Shown: positions 20,070 through 28,380 of the stretch, piece by piece
How positions within the stretch are numbered: position 1 is the first letter of the stretch
How the letters are laid out: every line of letters starts with the position of its first letter
Assembly: GCF_002929535.1 (NCBI RefSeq)
Contig: NZ_PJJO01000052.1
Location: forward strand, 82,476 to 146,475
Length of the DNA: 64,000 nucleotides
Source: Cryobacterium sp. Y11
GTDB lineage: Bacteria; Actinomycetota; Actinomycetes; Actinomycetales; Microbacteriaceae
Reading direction: 5' to 3'
The notes under the pieces: generated by a model
What the model saw: the letters and a program-made list of their open reading frames with translations, nothing else
Told to the model about the DNA's origin: nothing
Databases searched by the model: none
Position numbers and translations under genes: made by a program

Positions 20070-21536
20070 TCAGCGACGGAAGGCGAGCGCCGCGACCCGA
20101 TCGGCCTGCACATTCGCGCGGTGAAGCTCCTGGTGAGCAACTAACTCTGGGCGGCGACGCATGATGAGCCAGACGATGCCGAGCCCGATGAACCACACCG
20201 GTGTCACGAGCAGCGCCTGCAGGGTGTCGGTCTTCTGGGTGAGTGCCCAGATTAAGAAGACGAAGAACGCGAGCAGGACGTAACACATGGACACACCGCC
20301 GGGCATTTTGAACTTTGAGGCCGCGTGCAGCGCGGGGCGGCGCTTGCGGTAAGCGAGGTAGCTCACCACGATGATGCTCCACACGAAGATGAACAGCACC
20401 GACGCCATTGTCGTCACCACCGTGAACACGGCAATGATCGACGAGCTCGCATACAGAAGCACAGCGGATACGAGCAGAAACAGGCACGAGAACAGTAGGG
20501 CGTTGGCCGGTACTTTGTGGCGGCTTAGTCGTTGAAAGCGCCTCGGTGCCGTGCCGTCGACCGACAGCCCGAAGAGCATTCTCGATGTTGAATACAGCCC
20601 GGAGTTCGCTGAGGAGGTCGCGCTCGTGAGCACGACGAAGTTGATCACGGACGCGGCAGCGCCGAGGCCCGCGAGGGCGAACATTGCCACGAACGGGCTC
20701 ACATCGGCAGTGACCTCACGCCACGGAGTGACCGCCATGATCATGATCAGGGCCAGAACGTAGAACAGCATGATGCGAATGGGGATCGAGTTAATCGCTT
20801 TGGGAAGGTTCTTCTCCGGGTGCTGCGCTTCGGCGGCCGTCGTGCCAACGAGTTCGACGCCGAGGAAGGCAAAGACAGAGAGTTGGAAGCCGGCGATGAA
20901 CCCCATGGGGCCGGTCGGAAACATCCCGCCGTCGTTCCACAAATTGCTGAAACTCGCCGCGGTGCCGCCGGGGGACTGGAACTTCGTGAACACCATCACC
21001 AGACCCACGACGATCAGCGTCACAATAGCGATGATCTTGATCAGCGCGAACCAGAACTCGGTCTCGCCAAACGCTTTGACACTCGTGAGGTTGAAACCCA
21101 GCAGAATCAACACCGCCCCGAGCGCCGGAATCCACAGCGGCAACTCTGGCCACCAAAAGCTCGTGTAGAGCGCTATCGCAATCAGCTCGGCGATGGCGGT
21201 CACTATCCAGCAGAGCCAGTACGTCCAGCTGGTGAAGAAGGCAGCCCACGGCCCGAGCAGGTCACCAGCGAAGTCGCTGAACGACTTGTATTCGAGGTTG
21301 GAGAGCAACAATTCACCCATGGCCCGCATCACGAAGAACAGCATGAAGCCGATGATCATATACACGAAGATCACGGACGGCCCCGCGAGGGAGATCGTCT
21401 TTCCCGAGCCCATGAACAGGCCCGTTCCGATCGCACCGCCGATGGCGATGAGCTGGATATGGCGGTTCGACAGCGATCGGGCCAGGTGCGGCTGTGTGCT
21501 GGAGGCTAGTCGAATGTTGGGTTTCAATTGCGACAT
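20070..21536 (-). CDS. cycA: APC-family amino acid permease, D-serine/D-alanine/glycine type
   Basis: A 488-aa permease with twelve predicted helices. The N-terminal motif RHIQLIAIGGAIGTGLFMGS and LVGTTAAEA, plus overall similarity to CycA, point to import of small neutral amino acids including D-alanine by proton symport. ATG 21536 is chosen because AAGGAAG lies about 9 bases upstream and the frame before it is not family-like. It is downstream of ald on the same strand, with an intrinsic terminator between them, so it may have its own promoter. Confidence 0.88.
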   Translation of the reverse strand: MSQLKPNIRLASSTQPHLARSLSNRHIQLIAIGGAIGTGLFMGSGKTISLAGPSVIFVYMIIGFMLFFVMRAMGELLLSNLEYKSFSDFAGDLLGPWAAFFTSWTYWLCWIVTAIAELIAIALYTSFWWPELPLWIPALGAVLILLGFNLTSVKAFGETEFWFALIKIIAIVTLIVVGLVMVFTKFQSPGGTAASFSNLWNDGGMFPTGPMGFIAGFQLSVFAFLGVELVGTTAAEAQHPEKNLPKAINSIPIRIMLFYVLALIMIMAVTPWREVTADVSPFVAMFALAGLGAAASVINFVVLTSATSSANSGLYSTSRMLFGLSVDGTAPRRFQRLSRHKVPANALLFSCLFLLVSAVLLYASSSIIAVFTVVTTMASVLFIFVWSIIVVSYLAYRKRRPALHAASKFKMPGGVSMCYVLLAFFVFLIWALTQKTDTLQALLVTPVWFIGLGIVWLIMRRRPELVAHQELHRANVQADRVAALAFRR

Positions 21537-21596
21537 CGGAGATACTTCCTTGTAATCCAGACGATTGACAGAGTGTCGGGTTCTCCGATCTCTGAG

Positions 21597-21653
21597 AAAA
21601 AGCGGGTAGCGGATGCCGGTGCTGGCGGATAAGCCAGGGCCCGGCATCCGCTA
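21597..21653 (-). terminator. Intrinsic terminator of ald
   Basis: Arms 21607-21619 and 21641-21653 pair over 13 bp, with an inner 5-bp stem (CTGGC/GCCAG). On the minus strand the stem is followed by TTTTT (21601-21597). This is a good factor-independent terminator between ald and cycA. Confidence 0.75.
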
Positions 21654-21690
21654 TACAGCGCTGCGAGCGCAGCACTTGAGAACAGAGCGG

Positions 21691-22827
21691 TCAGACGAGA
21701 GCGGCCTCGGCCTGTGTGACGAGGTCGGTCCAGTCGGCGAGCGGCAGGTCGAGGGCGATGCTGACCGAGCGGTTGGCGACCTTTCCGGCAGCGATGTTCA
21801 GCCCGCCGGCGAGGGCGGCGTCGCGCTCGAATGCTGCGCGCACGCCACGGTCGGCAATCGACAGGGCATAGGGCAGGGTCACATTGGTCAGTGCGAGGGT
21901 CGATGTCTGCGGAACGGCGCCGGGCATGTTGGCGACGCAGTAGAAGATCGAGCCGTGCACGGGGAAGGTCGGGTTCTCGTGCGTTGTGGCATGAGTGCCT
22001 TCGAAACATCCGCCCTGGTCAACGGCGATATCTACGAGCACGGAGCCCCGCTTCATGCGCGACACGAGCTCGTTCGTGACGAGCTTGGGGGCCTTGGCGC
22101 CCGGAATCAGTACGGAGCCGATCACCAGGTCGGCTTCGATGACGGAGCGGTTGATTTCGTAGGCGTTCGAGGCAATGGTCTTCAAACGTCCGGCGTACTG
22201 CGCGTCGAGTTCGCGCAGGCGGTCGATGTTGATGTCGAGGATGGTGACGTCGGCGCCCATGCCGATGGCCATAGCGGCGGCGTTAGAGCCGGCGACGCCG
22301 GCACCGATTACGGTCACCTTGGCGGCGCGCACCCCGGGTACGCCGCCCATCAGGATGCCGGGGCCGCCGCCGGGGCGGGTCATCGACGCAGCGCCGACTT
22401 GAACAGCGAGGCGTCCGGCTACCTCGCTCATCGGTGCGAGCAAGGGCAGTGAGCGGTCGGCCTTTTGCACCGTCTCGTAGGCGATGGCGGTGACGCCGGA
22501 TTCGAGCAGGGCGGTGGCGAGGGCGGGCTCGGCCGCGAGGTGCAGGTAGGTGAAAAGAATCAGGCCCTCACGAAAATAGGAGTACTCGGCGGCGATCGGC
22601 TCTTTCACCTTGAGAATCAGGTCAGCGCTTGCCCACACCTCGAAGGCAGTATCGATGATTGTGGCTCCGGCGGCTGCATAATCCGTGTCCGTGAAGCCGG
22701 AGGCGATTCCCGCTCCGGCCTGCACGAGCACGGTATGGCCGTGGAGCTTGGCCTCGTGTACTCCGGCGGCGGTGATCGCCACGCGGAATTCGTTGTTCTT
22801 AACTTCGGACGGAACACCAATGATCAT
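21691..22827 (-). CDS. ald: Alanine dehydrogenase
   Basis: A 378-aa enzyme that interconverts L-alanine with pyruvate and ammonia using NAD. The start MIIGVPSEVKNNEFRV, Arg15, Lys75 in KVKEP, His96 in YLHLA and the NAD loop GAGVAG (175-180) are all present, and the length is that of the family. A purine-rich AAGAAGTAGGAG leader precedes ATG 22827. Transcribed divergently from a PucR-type regulator; paired GTGAATTC repeats lie between them. Confidence 0.96.
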   Translation of the reverse strand: MIIGVPSEVKNNEFRVAITAAGVHEAKLHGHTVLVQAGAGIASGFTDTDYAAAGATIIDTAFEVWASADLILKVKEPIAAEYSYFREGLILFTYLHLAAEPALATALLESGVTAIAYETVQKADRSLPLLAPMSEVAGRLAVQVGAASMTRPGGGPGILMGGVPGVRAAKVTVIGAGVAGSNAAAMAIGMGADVTILDINIDRLRELDAQYAGRLKTIASNAYEINRSVIEADLVIGSVLIPGAKAPKLVTNELVSRMKRGSVLVDIAVDQGGCFEGTHATTHENPTFPVHGSIFYCVANMPGAVPQTSTLALTNVTLPYALSIADRGVRAAFERDAALAGGLNIAAGKVANRSVSIALDLPLADWTDLVTQAEAALV

Positions 22828-23033
22828 GGGGAACTCCTACTTCTTGAAGACGCTTGGCCGACCGACTTTGGTCTGCATAAAAACGATAAGCCCGGGTTTG
22901 TGGGCCGTCGCGGCGAGACTCTGCCGACAACGGATGCCGTGAGCTGGGCCGTCGCACGTCGCGCGGGGCCAGAACCACCAGTTTTCCGGCGTTTTCGGGC
23001 ATTTTTCACTTTCGACACCGAAGCCGAGGTGGG

Positions 23034-23070
23034 GTGAATTCAACAGTCACCGCAACGTGAATTCGACATT
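23034..23070. promoter_or_regulatory. Tandem GTGAATTC repeats between ald and its divergent regulator
   Basis: GTGAATTCAACAGT at 23034 and GTGAATTCGACATT at 23057 match at 12 of 14 positions and are spaced 23 bp, about two helical turns. A weaker relative, TTCGACA, is at 23011. They are candidate binding sites for the adjacent PucR-type protein. Confidence 0.5.
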
Positions 23071-23118
23071 TGTAGCGTCGAGGCGCGTCGATTGTCGCCT
23101 AACGTTCACGCGGCTCCG

Positions 23119-23124
23119 TAGGAT
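23119..23124 (+). promoter_or_regulatory. -10 element of a leaderless promoter
   Basis: TAGGAT is followed by seven bases and then the ATG of the PucR-type gene, so transcription would begin at the start codon. No Shine-Dalgarno sequence is visible. Confidence 0.5.
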
Positions 23125-23131
23125 TGGGCCT

Positions 23132-24340
23132 ATGACAGCGGCCGATATCGACCAGGCGGTGGTCATCATCGCTGCGAAACTTGGTCGCGCTCTCTCACTG
23201 GAAGACCTCGATGGCGGGCTGCTCGCGTACAGCGCGCATCAATTCACGGCTGACAGAGTGCGCACGAATTTTTTGCTGAGCAAGTTGGTTCCGCCCGATG
23301 TGAGCGCCTGGCAGCTGAGCCACGGCATTGCTCGGGCGGTAAAACCGGTTCCGGTTCCGGCCAACGCCGACCTCGGAATGTTGGGCCGGGTGTGCGTGCC
23401 ACTGCTGGCGCGTGGATTTCGAGTGGGCTATCTGTGGGTGCTGCAGCTCGACGACGAGCTCGAGCCCGACGCTATCGTAAAAGAGCTGCGGGTCATCCGC
23501 CCCGAGTTGGACGCCCTCGCGGAGATGCTGCTCAACCGAACCAGTGCGGATTCCGACGGCCGTCGTACCGGCGAGGCGCAGTTTGTCGCGGCGTGCTTGG
23601 GCGACCGCGCGGCCGCTTTCGCGGTCGACGGGTGGCCTGGCGTGCATGGACGAGGACCGTGGCGTCTGGCCGCGCTGCTCGAGCGTGGCGACAACGCCGA
23701 GCGCGACCCCGCCGAAAGCAGTCTGCTGTACCGCCTCTCTGCACTTCATGCCACGCTTGGCATCAACACCGTATTGTTCTCAGCCGGCACTGAAACGCAT
23801 GCTGTTTTGTTGCTCCACGACGCGATTGACGGCTTCGACCTGTCCGAGGTTCGACGGCGCTTCGAGCTTGAGGTCTCTCGCCGCGGCGGGCAGGTGGTGG
23901 CGCCGGTTCTGCTCGGGCTGAGCGAGCCCTTTTCTGACCTGCGGTGGCTGCCCGGCGCGTACTCCGAGGCGCGGAGCGCCCTGCAGGCAGCCACGGTGGA
24001 TGCCCAGCTGGGCAGGCTCGTATCGTTTCGCGCTATTGGGGTCTACCAATTTTTGGCCGTTGCCGGTCGGGACGTCTCCTCGTCTGAGTCAGCGCTCTTC
24101 TGTGAGCTCCGCGAACTCGACCGCAATGGGGAACTGCTGCCCGTGCTCGAGATGCTGTACGACAAGGACGGGTCAGTGGCCGAGGTTGCCGAGCACCTGC
24201 ACTTGCACCGAACCAGCATTTACAACCGGCTGGGACGTATCCGTTCTCTCTTGGGCGTCGACCCGCTCGGCGGGCAGGCACGCCTCGAACTGCATTTGGC
24301 ACTCAAAGCCGAACGCTGGGCCGGCCGGCCTCGGCTGTAG
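23132..24340 (+). CDS. PucR-type helix-turn-helix regulator
   Basis: A 402-aa regulator with a central GGDEF-like/PucR region and a C-terminal helix-turn-helix of the PucR type (SVAEVAEHLHLHRTSIYNRL, about residues 349-368). Placed between ald-cycA and alr, it probably controls alanine catabolism in response to an amino acid. The ATG at 23132 was chosen over an open frame starting 75 bases upstream, because the extension is unlike the family and covers the putative operators. Convergent with alr, 16 bp apart. Confidence 0.85.
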   Translation: MTAADIDQAVVIIAAKLGRALSLEDLDGGLLAYSAHQFTADRVRTNFLLSKLVPPDVSAWQLSHGIARAVKPVPVPANADLGMLGRVCVPLLARGFRVGYLWVLQLDDELEPDAIVKELRVIRPELDALAEMLLNRTSADSDGRRTGEAQFVAACLGDRAAAFAVDGWPGVHGRGPWRLAALLERGDNAERDPAESSLLYRLSALHATLGINTVLFSAGTETHAVLLLHDAIDGFDLSEVRRRFELEVSRRGGQVVAPVLLGLSEPFSDLRWLPGAYSEARSALQAATVDAQLGRLVSFRAIGVYQFLAVAGRDVSSSESALFCELRELDRNGELLPVLEMLYDKDGSVAEVAEHLHLHRTSIYNRLGRIRSLLGVDPLGGQARLELHLALKAERWAGRPRL

Positions 24341-24356
24341 CGCGGTTCCGCTGTAT

Positions 24357-25526
24357 TTAAGCGTTGCGGTAGACGCGGGGAACGCGCGGGCTGATGCGGG
24401 TGACCACCTCATAGTTGATGGTGCCGGCCGCCGCCGCCCACTCGTCAACGGATGCTTCGCCGTCGTCGCCGGGGCCGAACAGCACCGCTTCGACACCAAT
24501 CACCGACGCGCCGGAGGCCACGAGTGCGGCTTCGCCGAGGTCGATAACCATCTGGTCCATGGCGATGCGTCCGACCACGGGATAGGTGACGCCGTTCACC
24601 CGCACCGGACCTCCCGTGGCGATGCGCGGAATACCGTCGGCATAGCCCAACGGAATGAGCCCAAGCGTCGTTGGCGCCGCGGTTCGGTAATTCAGCCCGT
24701 ATGAGACGCCGTGCTCGGCGGGTACGTCTTTGCACATAGACACGAGCGTGCGCAGCGTCATCGCCGGTCGCAGCCCGAGGTTGGCCGAGGTCTTGTCGGC
24801 GAACGGCGAGAGTCCGTAGATGGCGAGACCGGCGCGCACCAGATCGAAGTGCGTGTCGGGGCGGGAGAGCGCGCCGGCGCTGTTGGCGAGGTGCCGCAGC
24901 GCCGGGCTGAGTCCCGCTGCGTGTGCCTGCGCACTGGCCATAGTAAATGCCACAATCTGAGTGTCAGTCTCAATGCGGGAGGGCTCATCGGCCACCGCGA
25001 GGTGCGAGAAGATGCCCACGACGGTCACGTATCCGGCTATCTCGGCCTGCCGGGCGCGGGCTACGAGGTCGCCCCAATCCTGGGCGGTGCTGCCGTTTCG
25101 GCCCAGACCGGAGTCGATCTTGAGATGAATGCGTGCGGTTTTTCGCAGTTGCTGCGCGGCCGCAACGATGAGCGGCAGCTCCCAGCCGGAGCATCCGAGG
25201 TCGATATCGGCGGCGACGGCGGCGTGAAAGTCACTGTCCGTGGTGTGCAGCCAGGCCAGTATCGGCGCATGGAATGCCGCAGCGCGCAGGGCAAGCGCCT
25301 CCGAGATATGCGCCACGCCGAGCCACTCCGCTCCAGCCTCGAGCGCTGCGCGGGCGACCGGTGCGACGCCGTGACCGTAGGCATCCGCTTTGACGACTGC
25401 CATCAATCGGGCTGGGGCTACGAGGTTCACGAGGTGCCGAACGTTGTGCCTGATCGCGTCGAGGTCGATCACGGCCGCGCGCTCCGGTAGCGGTTCTGTG
25501 GCGGGGGAGAGGGCTGCAGATTTCAC
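24357..25526 (-). CDS. alr: Alanine racemase
   Basis: PLP-dependent interconversion of L- and D-alanine for peptidoglycan. The 389-aa protein has the PLP lysine in VVKADAYGHG (Lys46), the catalytic tyrosine in HGVSYGLNYRT (about 274), and GRIAMDQMVIDLG. A GTG start at 25526 is preferred; the open frame extends upstream by 58 residues without homology. Its neighbours cycA and ald show an alanine-centred locus. A LysE/RhtB exporter gene lies 58 bp upstream on the same strand. Confidence 0.95.
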   Translation of the reverse strand: MKSAALSPATEPLPERAAVIDLDAIRHNVRHLVNLVAPARLMAVVKADAYGHGVAPVARAALEAGAEWLGVAHISEALALRAAAFHAPILAWLHTTDSDFHAAVAADIDLGCSGWELPLIVAAAQQLRKTARIHLKIDSGLGRNGSTAQDWGDLVARARQAEIAGYVTVVGIFSHLAVADEPSRIETDTQIVAFTMASAQAHAAGLSPALRHLANSAGALSRPDTHFDLVRAGLAIYGLSPFADKTSANLGLRPAMTLRTLVSMCKDVPAEHGVSYGLNYRTAAPTTLGLIPLGYADGIPRIATGGPVRVNGVTYPVVGRIAMDQMVIDLGEAALVASGASVIGVEAVLFGPGDDGEASVDEWAAAAGTINYEVVTRISPRVPRVYRNA

Positions 25527-25533
25527 ACGTTGC

Positions 25534-25539
25534 AGCCTA
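25534..25539 (-). promoter_or_regulatory. -10 element for leaderless alr
   Basis: On the minus strand TAGGCT is followed by seven bases and then the GTG of alr. There is no ribosome binding site, so a leaderless transcript is the simplest reading. Confidence 0.45.
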
Positions 25540-25584
25540 GCCCTCGGTTGCGCCAGCGCCGGCCGAGAGAAACGGTGCTTGATC

Positions 25585-26208
25585 TCAGTGCACCAGTGCC
25601 AGCAGCAGCGCAACGGATATGAAGAGCATGCCGAAGGTGCGGTTGAGAATGAGCTGCCCGCGAGCGGTGCTCGTGAAGCGCTGGAACGATCTCGCCGCAA
25701 CCGCGAAGAACAGCCACATCACCACGATGTCGATCAGTACCACGGTGACGGTCAGCACCAGGTATTGGGGGAGCAGCGGCTGCTCCGGCCGAATGAACTG
25801 CGGCATGAACGCGAGAAAGAAGACGAGCGCCTTGGGGTTGAGCAGGTTGACCCACAGGCCGCGGCGAAACATCGACCAGGCCGGCTCCCGGGTTTGCGGT
25901 GTGGTCGCGTCCGTGGTCGGGTTGGGTTTTTGCAGAATCAGACGGATGCCCAGAAACACCAGGTAGGCGGCGCCGGCATACCGAATGACGTTGAAGAGCA
26001 CGGGGGATCCGGAGACGAGCACCCCGACACCGAGCGCTACAACGATGATGTGCACGATGAGCGCGGCCTGCTGTCCGAGAATTCCCCAGATCGAGCGCCG
26101 AAACCCGCTGGTGAGCGAGTTGTTCATGGTGTTGATCGCGCCTGCGCCGGGGGTGAAGCTGATTAGCACGCCGGCGCCCGCTAGGGCCAGCCACAGGGAA
26201 AGTTGCAC
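25585..26208 (-). CDS. LysE/RhtB-family amino acid exporter
   Basis: A 207-aa membrane protein with six predicted helices and the family motif SFTPGAGAINTMNNSLTSG near the N-terminus, followed by NLLNPKALVFFLAFMPQF. It should export an amino acid or related metabolite. Start GTG 26208; TACGCT five bases upstream suggests a leaderless message. Its position before alr suggests export of alanine or another neutral amino acid, but the substrate is not shown. Confidence 0.9.
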   Translation of the reverse strand: MQLSLWLALAGAGVLISFTPGAGAINTMNNSLTSGFRRSIWGILGQQAALIVHIIVVALGVGVLVSGSPVLFNVIRYAGAAYLVFLGIRLILQKPNPTTDATTPQTREPAWSMFRRGLWVNLLNPKALVFFLAFMPQFIRPEQPLLPQYLVLTVTVVLIDIVVMWLFFAVAARSFQRFTSTARGQLILNRTFGMLFISVALLLALVH

Positions 26209-26328
26209 ACGTTAGCGTAGCGCGGGTGCGACGGATGCCGCGGCGTGCGTCACCAAGACTGGCCCTCCCGTCCCACTCGATGTAGCCTGTCAGCCCGGAA
26301 GGCGGTCGTCACGATGGGCAGCTTCTGG

Positions 26329-27423
26329 TCAGAGAGGTCCCTTCAACAGGTGCTGCCGCAGACCCGGTATCGCGAAGGACACCTTGCCGTACCCCGCGGG
26401 TTCGATGAGCCCAGCGGCCAGAAGCCGTGCGCGATAATTGGCGACGGTGTTGGGTTGACGTCCCATGCGCACGCCGATATCACCGGCGCTCGACGGGCCA
26501 TCATCAAGGGCCATCGCGCTCAGAAAATCCAAGTCCTTGGGAGAAATAGTGGCTAGCGCGGCCTCAATGACCGTTCGCGAGTTTCTGCTGGAAGCCGCTT
26601 GAATGGCCCTCTCGACCGCGTCCGTCCTGAGTTCACCGTTGTTGTTCTCGGCCTCTCGCCAGAGAAAGTATCCCACCAGCTGAATCAGAAATGGGTAGCC
26701 GCCCGTAGCCTCAGCCGCCGTGTGAATTAGAGCGGGCTCGATGGCAAATCCCGCTTGCGCAAACGTTTCCGTGAACGACTTCTCCACGTCGCGCTCGGCC
26801 GCCGCGTGCAGATCAATCTTGTCTGCCCTGCGCAGAAACGTCGCCACGCCTTCGTTGAGCAGATCGGATACAGCCGCCGGGAGTCCGGCGAATACGAGCC
26901 CAATCGGCAGCCCATCCTGAATGAAATGCTGAATATTGGCCGCAAGCTGCGCGAGTTCGGTTCGGTCGGCCGCGTGGATCTCATCAACGGTGATAATCAG
27001 ACCAGTGTTCTGGGCGGCCAGTATCCGAAGTAGATCCTCGCCGACCGTGCGCCACGCCACCTGGCGTTCCGGTGGAAGTTGTGTGCTGACGCTGAATCCG
27101 AGGGCCGCAATCGCCGTGACTCGGCGCACTTGGGGACCGTCGCCGAGCTCTTCGGTGAGCAGTCGCATGCTCTCCCCGATGCGCCCCATAAACCCGGCAG
27201 TCGCCGTCTCCGCGATGACCACCCACCCGTGTTCTCGCGCGCGGTCGTGTGCGGCACCGAGCATCACGGTCTTGCCGATGCCTCGTGCGCCCGTGAAGAT
27301 GGTGAGTAGCCCGGGAGCGCCTGAGCCGAGGGTCAGTCCGTAGTCGAATTCGTCAAGCAGACCGGCCCGCCCGATGATCTCTGGCGGGGTCGCACCGGCT
27401 GACGGTCGAAAAGGGTTTGGCAT
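26329..27423 (-). CDS. AAA+ ATPase with C-terminal winged helix (Orc/Cdc6-like ATP-binding protein)
   Basis: A 364-aa P-loop protein. Walker A is GARGIGKT (45-52) and Walker B LIITVDEIH (142-150, Asp147-Glu148). The second half has the all-helical lid (ATGGYPFLIQLVGYFLW) and ends in a winged helix (SSAGDIGVRMGRQPNTVANY). Such stand-alone ATPases are frequent in actinobacteria and archaea; their function is unknown. AAGGAG precedes ATG 27423 at good spacing. Three copies of a 9-bp repeat occupy the leader, suggesting binding by the protein itself or a regulator. Confidence 0.85.
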   Translation of the reverse strand: MPNPFRPSAGATPPEIIGRAGLLDEFDYGLTLGSGAPGLLTIFTGARGIGKTVMLGAAHDRAREHGWVVIAETATAGFMGRIGESMRLLTEELGDGPQVRRVTAIAALGFSVSTQLPPERQVAWRTVGEDLLRILAAQNTGLIITVDEIHAADRTELAQLAANIQHFIQDGLPIGLVFAGLPAAVSDLLNEGVATFLRRADKIDLHAAAERDVEKSFTETFAQAGFAIEPALIHTAAEATGGYPFLIQLVGYFLWREAENNNGELRTDAVERAIQAASSRNSRTVIEAALATISPKDLDFLSAMALDDGPSSAGDIGVRMGRQPNTVANYRARLLAAGLIEPAGYGKVSFAIPGLRQHLLKGPL

Positions 27424-27433
27424 CGAACGCTCC

Positions 27434-27481
27434 TTGTGTATCTCTGTGTATCTTATGTAACTGATGAGTCTTGTGTATCTT
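27434..27481. repeat. Three direct TGTGTATCT repeats in the ATPase leader
   Basis: TGTGTATCT occurs at 27435-27443, 27445-27453 and 27472-27480 (AGATACACA on the coding strand of the ATPase). The first two are spaced 10 bp, one helical turn; the third 27 bp further. They lie between the probable promoter and the ribosome binding site. Confidence 0.7.
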
Positions 27482-27648
27482 CCAAGGCTACGCCTGGCTG
27501 AGCTTTCGCCCTAAGTACGCGCCGCCAGAACCCTCACCCATTTCAAAACGGATGCCGGTGACACCTGCGTCTCTGGTGAATCGCCATGGGGCATCCGCTG
27601 TTCCGCGGAGAACCAAGGGCTGTCGGGAGTGTCTGGCAAGATCTCACA

Positions 27649-28158
27649 ATGACCAACTTGGACCTGCACACCATGAACGTCGGGGAACTTCTTGACACCT
27701 ATTCAAGAATCCTCGACGAGTTGCGCAACCGCGGTCTCATTCGCACGAAGAACGCCCCGGTCGGTGACCTTGCCGAATACGCAGCCTCGATCGCATACGA
27801 GGGGAAGCTGGAGAAGAACTCCGCAAAGTCGTACGATCTACTCGCGGGTGACGGTCGCCGGGTGCAGGTGAAGGTACGGAACGTCGTCCCGACAACCAGC
27901 CAGTCGCAGACCTTTTCGGCGATCCGATCCGATGGCTATGACGTTTGTCTATTCGTCCTCGTCACAGACAACCGCGTCACCCTGGCCAAGGAATGGTCGC
28001 TGGCGGTCGTCAAAATGCATGGCCGGTTCCAGGCGCACACGAACTCCGTCACCGTCCGGGTTGGGAAGGTCTTGGCGGTCGGCACGGATGTCACGACGAT
28101 GATGCAGTCGGCGTGGACAGAAATGCGGGCGATCATCGCGACTACCGGAGTTATCTAA
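27649..28158 (+). CDS. DUF6998-like protein, candidate PD-(D/E)XK fold
   Basis: A 169-aa protein. The segment RNRGLIRTKNAPVGDLAEYA (27-46) followed by Asp63 and the strand VQVKVR (72-77) resembles the DUF6998 family (recognised from memory), whose members look like restriction-endonuclease-fold proteins: an early acidic residue (Glu43), then Asp63 and Gln73-x-Lys75. The glutamine in place of Asp/Glu makes catalysis uncertain. ATG 27649 is chosen because the residues upstream in the frame are not conserved-looking. Divergent from the ATPase. Confidence 0.55.
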   Translation: MTNLDLHTMNVGELLDTYSRILDELRNRGLIRTKNAPVGDLAEYAASIAYEGKLEKNSAKSYDLLAGDGRRVQVKVRNVVPTTSQSQTFSAIRSDGYDVCLFVLVTDNRVTLAKEWSLAVVKMHGRFQAHTNSVTVRVGKVLAVGTDVTTMMQSAWTEMRAIIATTGVI

Positions 28159-28380
28159 GCCGTTGCGTGCCGAGGGGCACACGGTGCTGCTGCACTGCGC
28201 GAAGGCGCAGACCCGCACACCATCGGTCACGGCACGCCACGCAGCCCTCTCTAGGGCGTGCTGATCGACCAGGCACTCGCCAAAATTGATGCGTGCCTTC
28301 TGACCGCGAAGCCTGCGCAATTTTTTGCGCGACGTCGTCACACGGCTGGCCGGGAGCGTGACCAATGAGGAGGCAGGGGC

